Below, piece by piece: positions 1 through 29,900 of a DNA stretch of 64,000 nucleotides. Within the stretch, counting starts at the first letter, position 1. Every line of letters starts with the position of its first letter. A program made the translations under genes and the position numbers. Source of the stretch: Thunnus maccoyii (Eukaryota > Chordata > Actinopteri > Scombriformes > Scombridae); contig NC_056550.1 in NCBI RefSeq assembly GCF_910596095.1, positions 6,534,501 to 6,598,500 on the forward strand, in the 5' to 3' direction. The notes below the pieces were generated by a model that had not been told where the DNA came from, did not search any database, and worked only from the letters and a program-made list of their open reading frames with translations.

Positions 1-1470
1 ACACACCTACCATATATGTCCATAACCAGGTGACTGTAACTTTAAGGGCTGTTTGTAAAAACTGATCTTAGTTCCTTATACTGTGGTCAACACAGTTTTA
101 GCAACTACATCTGTTTACCAGAAACAAAGATCAGGACAGTTTGATGCCAAAGGCATCGCAGCAGCTCGTGTTTTGGTTTGAGGTATTCAGTTTCATCACG
201 GTGGAGTTAATAATGACAGCTCAACCATATTCATAAAGGTGAGAGACAGTATGGATGCATGGGGGCTGCTATCAGTGCAGCCACCAGTCCCCATCACGAA
301 GAAAACATTGAGAGTCAGAGCTGCTCGGTAAGGAAATATTTTACTACCTGCTTACACATATGGGACACAGAACATTTTTGTCTTTTATCAAAATCACACT
401 CATCAAAATGGCCTGTGTGTTGCATATGTTGGCTTAAGGTCATGTTATTTCACTTCCTATTCCCCTATGGCAACATAGGAGAATAAGAAGAACTAGATGT
501 ACTTTGGTGCCTCTTTGAACGCCACACTGCATGTTTCCCTCACCCTCTATAAGTGTGCATCCTTTTTTTGTGTAAGCGTGTGTGGTGCAACAGATAGAGA
601 TAGGGAGCCAGAGAGAGGGCCATCTGCCACCCAGTGAGGGCTCAGAGGGTCAGTGACCCCACACTGCTGAGTGTCTGAGTCAGATAATCCCGTGACCCTG
701 AGTATTTCTCACTGACAGGAAGAGGACAGAAGTCAGTGATGAAACCAAGGGTCCGTCATAAGTCGGCCCTGCCGCCATGTACCCGCTGCTCAGTCATCTC
801 TCTGAGGTGACGAGTCAGCCGGATTTCCTGTGAATTTAGATTGTGTGCGAGCTTCCAGAAACTCGGTGGGACTTGCGTCTATTCCTCTCTGTGTGCAGTT
901 CATCTCCATATGGCGTGGTGTTATATGAAGAGGACATAACAGAACTCAATGCACGGCCGCTTCGTGTTTTGCATTTCTTGTTGAAAAGCAGCGAGTCCCT
1001 TCCTCGTTTTGTAAAGATTTTTGTGATTCCTGATTTGGTGTTCATGGCTGGTTGGCTTCTACAAAAACAACCCTGTTCATTTAAATGTCAAGTTCCATTC
1101 TATAGTATGTTTTGCCCTTCGACCCCTTTGTTCAGTGTGGTTTATTTTATCAATTCATCACACTCCGTCTGTCTCTGCATTTCCATATATGCACTTGAAC
1201 AGACCTGCATGTAACTAACATACATACTGTTCTGTACACACACTTCCTACGTACAGACACAAAGATATTCACGGTCTGATAGTCCATTTAATATGACCAC
1301 AGACTATCACAACAGCCTGTCTCTCAGCTTCGGAGACCCAGTAGCAGGAAGCAGAGTCACTGTGAGCTCTCTCACTTACAAAACCAACCCGAATGTGTGT
1401 GTGTGTGTGTGTCTGTACAAAGTGCATGACGCCTCAGTCTCTATCTGGCAAAGAGCAGAACAGGAAGCAG
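1..1470. other. Upstream spacer of pkn1, no gene supported
   Basis: No open frame here resembles a known protein. The short frames on both strands are compatible with chance. The only coding-like signal is a strong-context ATG at 777 (GCCGCCATG) that opens ten codons up to a GAG|GTGACG donor-like site at 806/807. It is described as a possible alternative first exon of pkn1. The rest is moderately AT-rich sequence with a short TG run near 1395. Confidence 0.5.
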
Positions 1471-1720
1471 CGAGGTGGGGCTCGGTCTGTGCTGTTCTCT
1501 CTTCCTCTCCTCCGCCTCGTTCACTCGCTCCGGATTTAGACTGGCTTTTGATTCCTGGCGGGAAGGACATCCTGGATTTTGAGGAGGCAGGAATAGCACT
1601 CAGTGTTGCCTGAGTGGCGCTGCTGTCAGTGCTGAGTTTGTGTGATAGTGTGTGTGTGTGTGAGTGTGGGCAGGGGACAGAGGGGAGGGAGGGGGCCTGG
1701 AGCAAAGCCAGAGGCCAAAC
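1471..1720 (+). promoter_or_regulatory. Probable promoter / 5' UTR of pkn1
   Basis: GC-richer sequence lies directly upstream of the pkn1 start codon, with a pyrimidine-rich stretch (about 1497-1530), a GGCGGGAA element near 1557 (E2F-like) and a purine-rich leader leading to the ATG at 1721. No TATA box is seen. The start site was not located, and assignment as promoter rests on position and composition only. Confidence 0.4.
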
Positions 1721-18872
<17,152 letters not shown>

Positions 18873-19660
18873 GGCCTGGGGTCAGGGGTCAAAAGATTAT
18901 TAGCTGCCCACTGCCAGCCACAGACTCTGAACGGAGGCCGAGAAGTGACAGCTGACCTCAGGAACTCTGCGTGTCTGAGATGGGATGAAGGACTGGCTGG
19001 GCCGAGCATGTGTGATCAGGGATCAGTAGAATCTGATCGCATGCCGCACACATACGCAGTGTCACAGATCTGCTGACCTCTAGACTATCTGGAGTGGTTT
19101 TTAAAGGAGGAGGGGAGGAGGAGGAGGAAGTTGTGATGATAACGGAAGATAATCCAGATTATGTAACAAATGTAAAATGAGATGATGGATCCTGCTGTGT
19201 GTTCTGCCTGGCAACAGAGTGAGGCATATAAAAGAGTCAGCGATTGCACTGAAGTGCTCAGAGAGCCTAAGAATCGCAGAGTCAAAGGGTGAAAACTGAT
19301 TACTCTGACAGGAAGCAGTTTGTCTCTTTTCTTCCTGCTCTTGCTCCAGTCTCTTGTCCCTTTATCTCTGCTGTTTGTTGCTGCTAAGTGTGTGTTTCGC
19401 TGTGTACGGTGTCCCTGTGAATGTATCCACGTCAGCTGCAAATCATGCACCGCCTCTACATGAACACTCGGGGGAGCCAGAGGAAAGAGAAAATTCGGCT
19501 CATGTTTGAGCATAGCTGCTGCCTGTTGATTGTGTCAAAGAAAGGCAGAGCAGGAAGGGGGGCTTAACAGAGAGGGAGGGAGTCAGGTGCTGTTTGTGTG
19601 TCTGTGCTCGGTCTTACATAGCACACCTCTTCGTCTATAAATAAAAATGCCTTGCCTTCA
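18873..19660 (+). other. 3' UTR of pkn1 with poly(A) signal
   Basis: Sequence following the TAG stop at 18870-18872. A canonical AATAAA lies at 19640-19645 and is the likely polyadenylation signal. This gives a 3' UTR of about 790 nt. The cleavage site itself is inferred. Confidence 0.7.
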
Positions 19661-19924
19661 TCGTCTTCTCTTCCCACTGTCTTTAGGTACCACACAGATT
19701 TTTAACTACAATCATTTTTCAATGACGAAAGTCTTTTAAGGATTTTGTTCTTTTTTGTGATTTATAGTTTGTTTTTTTCCCCCCATCTGTGTTTTCTCCT
19801 CTGTCATTTGCTGGTGAAATGTGTTGGAACTGTGACTCAGTAAAGATGTTAATGAAACACAGAAGCATTGATGATTCATTGGCACTTTGTTTTTCCCATG
19901 AAGTGATCAGTAGTGTCTGTGGAA

Positions 19925-20225
19925 AAGTCAAGTAAAGTCAGTTTTTATTTGTTTATCCCAATATCACAAATAACAAATTTGCCTCAGGGGGCTTTCAAAT
20001 CTTTACAGCAATACAACACCCTCTGTCCTCAGACCCTCCATTTGAATAAGGAAAAACTCTCAAAAAAAACTTTAATGGGGAACAAATGGAAGAAACAAAT
20101 GGAAGAGCAACAGAGGAAGGATCCCTCTCCCAGGACGAACACACATGCAATAGATGTTGTGTACAGAATAGATCAAGAAAGCAAAATTACAGAAATACAG
20201 CATAGACTGACAGGATGACGAAATT
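19925..20225 (+). repeat. Teleost interspersed repeat (unclassified)
   Basis: The stretch GTTTATCCCAATATCACAAA, the GGGGGCTTTCAAATCTTTAC block, ACCCTCTGTCCTCAGACCCT, and GAAAAACTCTC followed by GGAAGAGCAACAGAGGAAGG is a text I recognise from many fish genomes as a dispersed non-coding repeat. The short open frame across it is incidental. Confidence 0.65.
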
Positions 20226-21390
20226 ATAGACTCGCTATGACTCCAAATCCTCTCTGCAGTTTCTCATTGTACTTATTAGCCATGCTAGCACCATCATCAG
20301 GTTAAAATTTGGCCAAAACTTGTACAATACATATGCTGATGTTAGCATTTAGCACAAAGCACTGCTGTGGCTACAGTAAGTCTCAAGAGGCACCAGCACG
20401 CTGTAGATCTTGTTTGTATTTATGTGGCAACACAATTAGAATATATATTCAGCAGGCAGTTTTCTTCATTTTAAAAATGTTTTTTAGTCTGTGTGCACAA
20501 TTATATAAATATGGTTTCAGAAAATTGGAGTACAGGTAGTAGATTTATATGCAAGTACAATATGTGAAAATTGAGATCCCGGCGTTTATGTTACATGATG
20601 ATGGGATTCTGCTCTGATCTCGTGCTTTTGCAACCATTAGCAGCTTCTTGTGGCAATTTCTGGGTCGGAGCTCAGCGCAAAATGTCAGAGACATCATTGA
20701 ATTCAAGAATAGATCAGCAATGAGGACAACCATTGTGTCAGAGGACAAGAGAACAGCATCTTCTCACAGAGCAGCTCAGAGAAGAAGAAAAGATTTTTCT
20801 TCCAACCAGAGGCTAATATAATGTGTTATTGTGTCTTATTGATGTTCAGGGAGGAAGATGTGAAGAACTGTTGGAAAAATGTAGTTTTCCATGAAATATT
20901 ATGGTGACAGGTGTTTACAGCAGATATGTATGTCTAGAAGTTCAAACCCTGGAAACCAAATGTTCCTTAGATGCTATTTGAGTTTTGACTGAAGACATAT
21001 ATAGATGATAAAGTTTCATCAGTAACTGAGAGAAAAGCAGACAGCTGTTCATGTAATGTTGTCTAAGGGTCACACAGACCGTGAATTCAGCCTTTAAGCC
21101 GCACTGGCTGATGTCAACATCAGTTGTCTGAACTCAAAAATGCTCAGATGGATTGCTCAGACAAAATGATTAAATGCAATATGAGGACCAAAAATGTCCT
21201 GCTAGCTTTGCAGCGGTTTTGTAAAATATTTTCCATCTCAGTGTAACAATGGTTTGGTAGTTAGATGGTACTTGTGAATGAACATGAAGCAGGGGCGCAG
21301 CTGTTATTATGAATGTATCCTGAAATGTTCATCATTAAAACATTCCTGTTATTATTAATGGGAATGAAATTGGACACATGAAAGGAGCCC

Positions 21391-21391
<1 letters not shown>

Positions 21392-21431
<40 letters not shown>
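21392..21431. repeat. (CA)n microsatellite
   Basis: A CA tract in the pkn1-tgfbr3l spacer, ending in CGCGTGCG. Confidence 0.95.
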
Positions 21432-21433
<2 letters not shown>

Positions 21434-21604
21434 GTGCGTAACATTACTGAAAATCATCTGAAAGCATTGTTTATTTTTTATATTTTGAACTTGAGCACAT
21501 AATGATAACTATTATTATTTAATTCAGTGTACACTCATGCACCCATGTACAGCAACCAAAACTACACTGGAATATCTCTTGTGTGAGCGACAAATGAATA
21601 TTAA

Positions 21605-21900
21605 AGGGGCACTCCAGTGATTTAGTATGGCACTAACATAAAGTTGAGGGACTTAGGAGAGACAGATTTTAAAAATAATCATCAAATCAAAGCAAAAAAG
21701 GCCACGATATCCTGACTTTTAGTCTGTAGTATAGGTAGAGCTCCAAAAACGCTGATCCTACACATCCCACAATGCAACTTGATAGCATTAGACCCTCTCT
21801 GCCTGCTAAATGCTGATGTTTGTCAAACTCTACACTACACTGTTTTGTCAACTTATAGAAAGTTTTAGAAAAATAAAAAGAGCATGATTTGAAAAGGCCC
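21605..21900. repeat. Possible interspersed repeat starting GGGGCACTCCA
   Basis: It begins with AAAGGGGCACTCCAGTGATT and resembles a block at 43446 (AAGGGGCACTCCACAAATTT). Shared openings of this kind occur in percomorph dispersed repeats. The boundaries are uncertain. Confidence 0.45.
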
Positions 21901-22499
21901 CCCATCCAGACACATACAAATGTGACTTAAATGGGTTTTCATATAAATAGATGATACAAAAAAAAAAAAAAAAAAAAAAACCAAGCACTGTCCTAATGTA
22001 TTTCTCATAGTGCTGTTTTATTTTGGAAATGAAAGACTTTGTAGACCGAAAGGAGAATGTCTGCTGCATTTTCAACTAAAATGAAAAAAATGCAACATCT
22101 AAACTCAAAGGCAGGAATATGGAAATTATGATCCCTGTCATGAATGTCTCAGAGAGTCAGAGAAGACATAATAAGTGTGTGTGCTGCCCCTGTTTTCTCA
22201 CCTCCTTGCATCTCCCAAACATTTCACCTGCCAGTCAAACTCCTGAGGTCCACCCTCCTCCTCCTCTTCCCTCCTTCTCTCCCTCCAACCCTCCTTCCTG
22301 TTGCCTTCTACGATTGGAGACGTTTTCAGAGCCTTTTATTCTTCTCCTCGCCATCTCTCTCTCCACTCTGTCACACCATCCCGCAGTCCCTCCCATTGCC
22401 CCTTTAATTGTGTCTTTACAACAACTTCTCCCCCCCCCCAGGCCCACACGGTTGTAAAATGAATTTCCCATGAGAAATATTTCTCACAAGTCGCACCTC

Positions 22500-22700
22500 A
22501 GCTGGATAAAAGATGCGACACGCAGCTGAGAGTTGAGTATTTTTTGCCTGCTTCAAGATGTGGAGGGTGTGTGTGACTGCGTGGTTGTGTGTTTAGGAAA
22601 TGAGGGAGGCGTGTGTTGAGTTGTGAATCCAGCCCTTCCAGTGGAGCCTGAAGCAACAGCTGGATCAGCAGACCGCCTGTCCCTCCGTGTAGCGCCGCAG
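22500..22700 (+). promoter_or_regulatory. Probable promoter and 5' UTR exon of tgfbr3l
   Basis: A TATA-like GATAAAAG at 22505 is followed by a leader that ends in GCCGCAG|GTGAGT, a strong donor with exon end at 22700. The next acceptor that fits is at 23869-23870 (TTTTGTTCACTAG), placing 51 nt of leader before the ATG at 23922. The TATA call is tentative. Confidence 0.5.
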
Positions 22701-23594
22701 GTGAGTTCAACTTTTGCTTGGACGTGTTTAGTTCATAAAATGTTTGGTGAGGAGAAAGAGTTTTAAGTAACCTGAAATGAACTTTAGACATGATAAATAT
22801 AACACAGGCTCGCTGCTAAATCATTTAAGGAATAATACAGATATATTAATATGATCTAAGCATGAGAAATTTTCTTTAGATTTTTTTTAATGTTGGAAAA
22901 TCACGTTTTGTCACCTTATGCATCATCTAAATATGTTTTAAGATTGTTTGTTTAAGTAGGTGTCATCGACTTGTGCTGTTCTGCATATTTAACATGATTT
23001 TCCTTCGTCTTGGGTGACACCAGATCTCAGATTTAGTATGCTGCTGTTTGATTTATTGCTTGTTGCTCACGTGAGCTTCTGTGGATTCTCAGGAGGCTCA
23101 CAGCAGAGTGGGTACTTTTTTTCTTGTCTTTAATTTTGACAAACAGACATACATTTGCTAAAAACAAGACAGAAACTGCATGAAGATAAATTGCCAAGCT
23201 ATGGAAACCTATTCTTGCCAATAAAAGAAGAAAGCAGATAAAAAGTTAGTCATGCTAAAATCAAAAACGATGAATTTTGACAGTAAGACAAAATTTTGAC
23301 ACACTAACTGAAAATTCTGACTTATCTCAAAAGTTTCACTTTTCAATCTCACAAATTTGCGAATTTGACTTATTAAGATTCAAGATTTTGACTGTGTTTC
23401 ATGATTTTGACGTACTATCTCATTTTCATTTGGTCAAAATTTTGACATGAGTATTTGCTTTTATCATGACTAACTTAATTTTTTTTCTTTTCCTGACAAA
23501 AATGGGCAGAAATGTTAGAAGATATTGGAAAAATGCACATTATACTTTCCCACAGCTCTAAGTAGTGTGTTGAACTTGCTGGTTTCATCTGTCA

Positions 23595-23596
<2 letters not shown>

Positions 23597-23645
<49 letters not shown>
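23597..23645. repeat. (AT)n microsatellite in tgfbr3l leader intron
   Basis: A pure TA dinucleotide tract inside the 22701-23870 leader intron. Confidence 0.95.
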
Positions 23646-23650
<5 letters not shown>

Positions 23651-23921
23651 AATGTATTCAGTTTTATAATCATATATGATAAATGATTATTCTCAAATCC
23701 TCATATTTGAGAGGCTGGACCCAGAGAATATTTGCTGTTTTTGCTTGAAAAAGGACTAAAAACAATAGATTATCACAATTGTTACATATTTTCTATCGCT
23801 CAACTAAATTATCTATTACTCGTTGCAGCTCTAATGATGAATGATGCATCATCATGTTTTTGTTCACTAGGAAGTTGCAAGAGGGGCCAACACATTAAAT
23901 CAGTGTAGTGTTGAAACTTTC

Positions 23922-26900
23922 ATGATGCCTTCACTGCCAGGGATTGGATGGACTGTTTTCTGTCTCCTTCTGCTCTGGAGGACAATGGCAGGTAAGAACA
24001 TCAGGACTCAGCTGGACTTGTCAACACTGCACCCATTTATTTTTAAAATGATGATTGTATTGTTACAGAATCAAATGTTATATCTTCTCTGCTCAAGCAC
24101 CCACAAGTCAGAGATTTTTAACTGAACTGTCAGAATGAAAGTGAAAATTGTTAGTCTACATAGTTTTGTGGGAGAAATCGGATTTCTTCTGGGAAACTTT
24201 CCAGTTGCCTCAGACAGGGATTTAACAACTGACCTCTTTCATAACTCATGTTATTTGTTCTTTGACATCAAGGAACACTGATTACCTCCCTGTGCCATTA
24301 TTTTAGGTTTCATTTTTTTTCACATTTTATAGTCATGCATCTGCTCTTCCCCCTCAGCTCAAAGTGAAGAGTTGCAATGCTCCGTGGCACCAGTGGAGGC
24401 GCTACACCCTGTTCAGGGTCTGCTGGAGAGGTTTGAGGTTGGTCTGGGCTGTGCTGCCAGAGAAAGTGGCAACAAGGAGACTCATGTCATTGCAGTGGGG
24501 AGAGTAACAAACAGCCCCAACAACAAGGTAACATTTCAAAAAGTTTCAAGTTTCAAGTTTCAAAAGTGATCAACATAGAAAGGAATATCACAGACTTTTG
24601 AGGAACAGAATGAATAGTGTCTCAAAGTTTGTCACACTTCATGATCATCTAAATATTAAATTTTAAATGTTTCTAAGCATGTGTTTTAAACTTTCAAAGT
24701 ACAGAGTACAGAGTAAAATAAGAGTACAGAGCCCCAAAACTGACAAAATGCAGTAAAATGTTCAGACAATTCAAAATGTGATGATGATATGATAATGAGA
24801 TGTATGTCCGTGTATGTCCAGGGTTTTTGTGTGTGTGTAACAATCGGTGGAGCAATGAGAGGACTGTGGTTAGCTAGCTTAAGTGAAATCACCAATGACT
24901 AAACACAGTGAGCACCAATCTTTTCAGATTGCTGAAAAAAGGACAACTAGGGGGTCATAAAGAAATGTTTGAGCTTGTAAAAGATAAATAGAAAGGCAAA
25001 ATAAATTAACACTACATTTAAATTATTTAACTAACAATATAATCGATTAACACATTTTGTCAGTTTCGGGACTCCATACAAGGGAACATAACAAAACTAA
25101 AATACATCCTCTCTGCTGTTATTCTTACTAAACAAACATGAAATTAGAATTTCACAATGGCATAGTGCTGGTTTTACAGCTACAACTACATGGCATTCCT
25201 TTCCTCTTCTGTCTACAGGTGACGGTGTTGCTGAAGCCCTTGTCTCTGTCCCCTTCACCTCTCAGAGCCCTCCACTTGCTGCTCAGCTCCAAGCTCCCAG
25301 TCAACTGGTGGCTGGAGGCAGAGAGACTGTCCCCCGACCTCCCAGTACTGGTGCAGGTCAGTCAGAGTGTGCGGTTCAGTGTAAAATGCTGTCTTTGGGA
25401 TGTTATATTGTGGAATACATTTACAACCTGGACAAAGAAATGTTTGGATCCAGCTTTGTGTGTTTCTGTAAGACAGAAACAACATAAACTGATACAGCTA
25501 TATCAAGCAGCACAGACAAAAAGTGTTTTTTTTCTTTGTTTTGTTTTGTTTTCATGACATTCAAAATCTGCTCATTCCATCTGTATGATATGACTACATT
25601 TCTTTCCCCACAATTTTTCTAATTTGCCCTTATCCTTAAGGTGTCCGGTAACTCCAGTGTAGAGTCCCACTCTCTGCGTCTGCTTGTACAACCCGTACAT
25701 TCACTACCTTTCCGACCACGTGCGCTGCACCGCTGGGCTCTGAAACACCACGGCAACCTGTCCTCTCTGACACACACAACGCATGGCAATCGAGTCTATG
25801 TCCGACTGGGAGAGGGTGAGCCACCGAGAAACCACTGTCATATTATCAATTATTTGAATATAAGCTTTACAAAACAGCTTAAACGTGTATCATTTTAAGA
25901 GACAATTTCTTACAGCTCTCATCTTATCAGCATATTAATAGTAAAAAAGCAAAAAGTAAAAAAATAACTGTGAAAATAAAACTGACACTGAAATAATATC
26001 CTTCATTGTGGGTAACATGTTTAACCTAAACATCTGTGTACTAGATTGGTACTCTCCGTACGCTTAGAATTCAGGTCATACAACTTATCTCTCATCTCCC
26101 CTCTGTGTTCTCACCAGAACATTAGGCTGAGATCTGAGGATCTAACTTCCCTTTCAAATGACACTCTTGTCTCCATATTTCAGATCCAACCCTGCCCGCT
26201 GTGTGCCAGCTGCAGTCCATGTTCCTCTCTAACAACTACATGACCTCTGACCTGCAGCCACAGGAAGTGCAGGGCTGCGCCCACGCGGATGCAGGTGGGA
26301 TCAGCCCTGAAGTCCATGTGATCAAGCTCCATTCAGCGGGCTCAGGGCTCTGTGGGTGAGAACATGCAGCTTCAGCTACAGCATAGACTGATTCTTATTT
26401 TTCAGACACTAAGATAAGTTTCAGACACTATGATAAGTTTCAGACACAAAGATAAGTTATGACCTGATATAGGATTCACTGAAACATGCAAACCTTGTTC
26501 TCTCTCTCTGTTTCGTCCAGCTCTCTGCAGGTGGAGGTGATAGTCTCTCTTGTGCCCCCGATAGCCAGTTGGAAGACACAGAAGGTTGTGTTGATTCTCA
26601 GCAGCTCGGTGCCAGTCAACTGGGCCATTATTGCTCACGGTGTCCGGGGTCATGTCTCTGTTCATGTAAGGATTTGTATTTTAATATGTCATGTGATTTA
26701 TATGTCTGCTTGAGAGTTGTTTTTAAAGATGCAGCAAATTGCCCTGAAAGGATAAGGCTGGTATTATTCTATATAAATCCCATGAAACAACCAAAACCAA
26801 TAATGAATTGATCCTACTATCAAATATTGGTGATATATCTTATTCATCTGTGCCACACAGCTATGTTGTACACTCCTGTTTTAATTAAAGTTGCTGAAAA

Positions 26901-29900
26901 GCACAGTTTCCAGCTGTTTTACTGAGCCTTTTCTAAAAATGAAAATATATCTGTCAGGAGGGAAGGTAGGGAAGTCAGAAAGGGATGAGAGATTTATTAA
27001 CACATCATTGGTTTTTGTTGACAATGAGAAAAATGTAGAATTTATTTTATGTCTGTGATTTAATTTATGTCTCTTACTTGATTGTATTTTGATTATGTAT
27101 TTATGTCTATGTACATTATGTGTCTTCTCCTTCTCTTCATAGTCCTCCAACAGTGTATCCCCACCCTACCCACCTGAGCCTGACCTGAGCCTTTCCAGTA
27201 CACTGAACTACGACCTGTCCACCATACCTGACCTTCTTGTCTGGGCCAGTGAGAGCGGCTACACCAAGGTGACCTCATACACTGAGGCTGACCTGGCCAA
27301 TCGCTTTGTGATCCAGCTGGCTGGGGGCGGGACAGGTCAGGACCCCTGTGTGTCTCTTGTTTCCATCACTGTGTGAGTGAACTGAACATTTCCATTTAAC
27401 TTTATAACCCACCCTTGTTATTTTTAAATTCCCCTCTGTAAATGTTCTTTGGTCTTCTGGAGAATGAGAATTGAAAGCAGAGTATTTTCATCAATGCATG
27501 TATGTGTTGAATAAAGGAGTATTTAATGTCTCTTCAGACATGTTTGCAATGATGAATCCTCTGGTTGGGAGGCCTAACTGGGCTGAGGAGCGCAGGCTGA
27601 GAGAGTGGCTGAACAGTAGAGCCAGAGTAGGAGGAGGCCGAGAGAGTTTCACAGTGCAGTGTGATGACGGACGCCTCAGTATGACCGTGGACCGACACAT
27701 CCTGCAGGTCTTTATACCTCAGTATTAGATGTGGTCTTATATGTGAGCAACTTACAAAGTCAGACGCACGAAAGAAATACAACACGTACTGTACATTCAG
27801 TGCATACTACTAGCTACTGCAACTTAATGCTGCAGTGTGTAGAATTTAGTCGCATCTAGCGGAACAGACTTGGCAGAAATGGAATGTAATATTCATAAGT
27901 ATGTTTTAATTAGTGTGTTCACAGAAATACAATATCCTCTTTGCTAAATTCAAGGCGTCAGTGTGATTTCATGTGCTGAAATAGCATTATTTTGATACGC
28001 AGCCTGCTGTATCTGCCCATTTTTAGTTTTTAAACAGTTATTTCTAGCATTAGTAGTTATTGTGATGTGTTCATTCTTCTAGTTATAGAGAGAAATGATT
28101 CAATTTGGAAGTTGCACTGTCTCAAACCAGTTCTCTTCCTCAGAGCTTGTCTGTCCCAGTGGCTGCCGTGACTCTGCGAGACCCAACGTGCCAGGCTCAG
28201 TCCAATGGGAGCCATTTCCTGTTGGTGTTCCCAGTCATTTCCTGTGGGACTGAGGGACTGCTCTTGGGACATCCCAAAGGGGTGCAGTACAAAAACAAGG
28301 TGAGATAAGAAATTTGGACAGAATGGGATTAAAATATAGAAATATGTTGTGTCTGTGTAATTTTAAATTAATTAAATAGATAATAATTTGTTAATTGCTC
28401 ATATAACAACGTACATTTTCAAAATAGTCCATGTTATCTTTATCCTTTTTTTTCATTCAATTTTGATTGAGTTCTGGGGGATTTTTAAGGTTTCTGCCAT
28501 AATTGTTGATATAATTCACAAAATCTGACAGAAGCAGAGGCAGAGAAAATTAGTTAGTTTGTTTGAGAGGGAGAGAATGAGTGATGCCTTAAGAGAAAAG
28601 AGGGAAAAACATCTGAAATCTAAATAAGGTCAAAGTCTCTCTGGGAGCAGTGAAAACAAAAACACGCTGTGCATAATGGACACTTGAAAACATGGTTAGT
28701 GGAAGTTGTCCCGGTGAGATTCATGACCTAGGTCATAGTGACCAAAACAACGCCTAAAATTGGGAAGCTGCACAAAGGCAAATTAAGAGAGAGAAAGTCT
28801 CAGTTCAGAGGCAGGAAATTGGAAGGAAGGATTATGCATGCTGACTTCAGAATAGTGGAAAAAAGGAGACAAACAACAGAGGCGTATGTGTTGTAACACA
28901 ATGAAAAATGTAAAAAAAAAAATCCAAAACATATATCTATCTTGTTGACTATAACAACCTTGTTTCCATCTTCTCCCTCCTGTCTGACCAGGTGTTATTA
29001 TGGAGAGACAAGCCTCGGACCATCCCGGCACTCAATGGCACAGACAAAAAGACAAAAACTCCACTCGGCATACATGAGATATCTGTGTGTCTGTTTTCAT
29101 TTTGGTCAAAATGTTCTCCATTATTCTTTCAGTATTTTTAATGCGTAATCTCCTCTTTCTCTTTTTAGTTCAGCTGTTTGGCTGCAGTCTCCAGCCCTGC
29201 TTCTGATGATAATGACAATGTAAACACTCCTCAGACAGGGCTGGTCCCTTGGGCACCCGAAGGTCCGGGGCCGGATCCAGGACTGAGCCACACCCTGACA
29301 CCCAAACACAGAACTGGGCCTGTTCTCATTTTGAAACTTTTCGTTACTGACAGCTACGATCAGAAGCGGATTGGCCCTTGTGTCATCACTGCAAACCACC
29401 GTGTCTACTTTGAGGTCTGTGTGTGTCTTGTCTGTCATTTTTTTCTGTGCTTATTTGAAATCATTGTTGATGAAATAGAGTGAAAACTGACATGGTGCAT
29501 CATTTAATTCTGTTCATTTACAACATCTTGTCCAAAAATGTAAGTACAATTTGTCTTCGTCATCACTGTTTCGTTCTCAATTCTACAGATTTCTGCAAAA
29601 GGGCCCTTTACAGATGTTGTGGAGGTGAAGTCATGTGTGGTCTCCCCCCTGTCAGACCCAAAAAAGTCTCCTTTCTGGACTGTCATCAGGGACGGCTGTT
29701 CCTCAGACCCCTCACTGACCCTAGATGTAAAAACAAAAGGGGGAGAGGAGGAAGAGGCTGAGGTTGATGATGAACTGGAGGAGGAAAAGGAAGAGAGAGA
29801 GGGAAAAGACAAGGAGATTGATGACAAAGATGAAAGTGTCTCACGTCGCCGCAAAATGGGTAGAGGGAGAGAAGCACCAGCAAGAACGAAAAAGAGTAGC

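Larger units (their letters stand above)
19661..22490. other. Spacer between pkn1 and tgfbr3l
   Basis: No gene is supported. It contains an interspersed repeat (19925-20225), a short family-A-like fragment (about 20285-20385), a CA microsatellite (21392-21431), a repeat beginning GGGGCACTCCA (21605-21900), a poly(A) run (21958-21980) and a pyrimidine-rich stretch (22240-22440) that lies upstream of the tgfbr3l leader exon. Confidence 0.7.

Noticed and set aside
843-1214. 123-codon plus-strand frame upstream of pkn1
   Set aside because: No recognisable domain, biased composition (Ser/Cys/Phe-rich) and no supporting splice sites.
21392-21431. Tandem arrays as possible CRISPR or satellite
   Set aside because: They are dinucleotide microsatellites without unique spacers, in a vertebrate genome.
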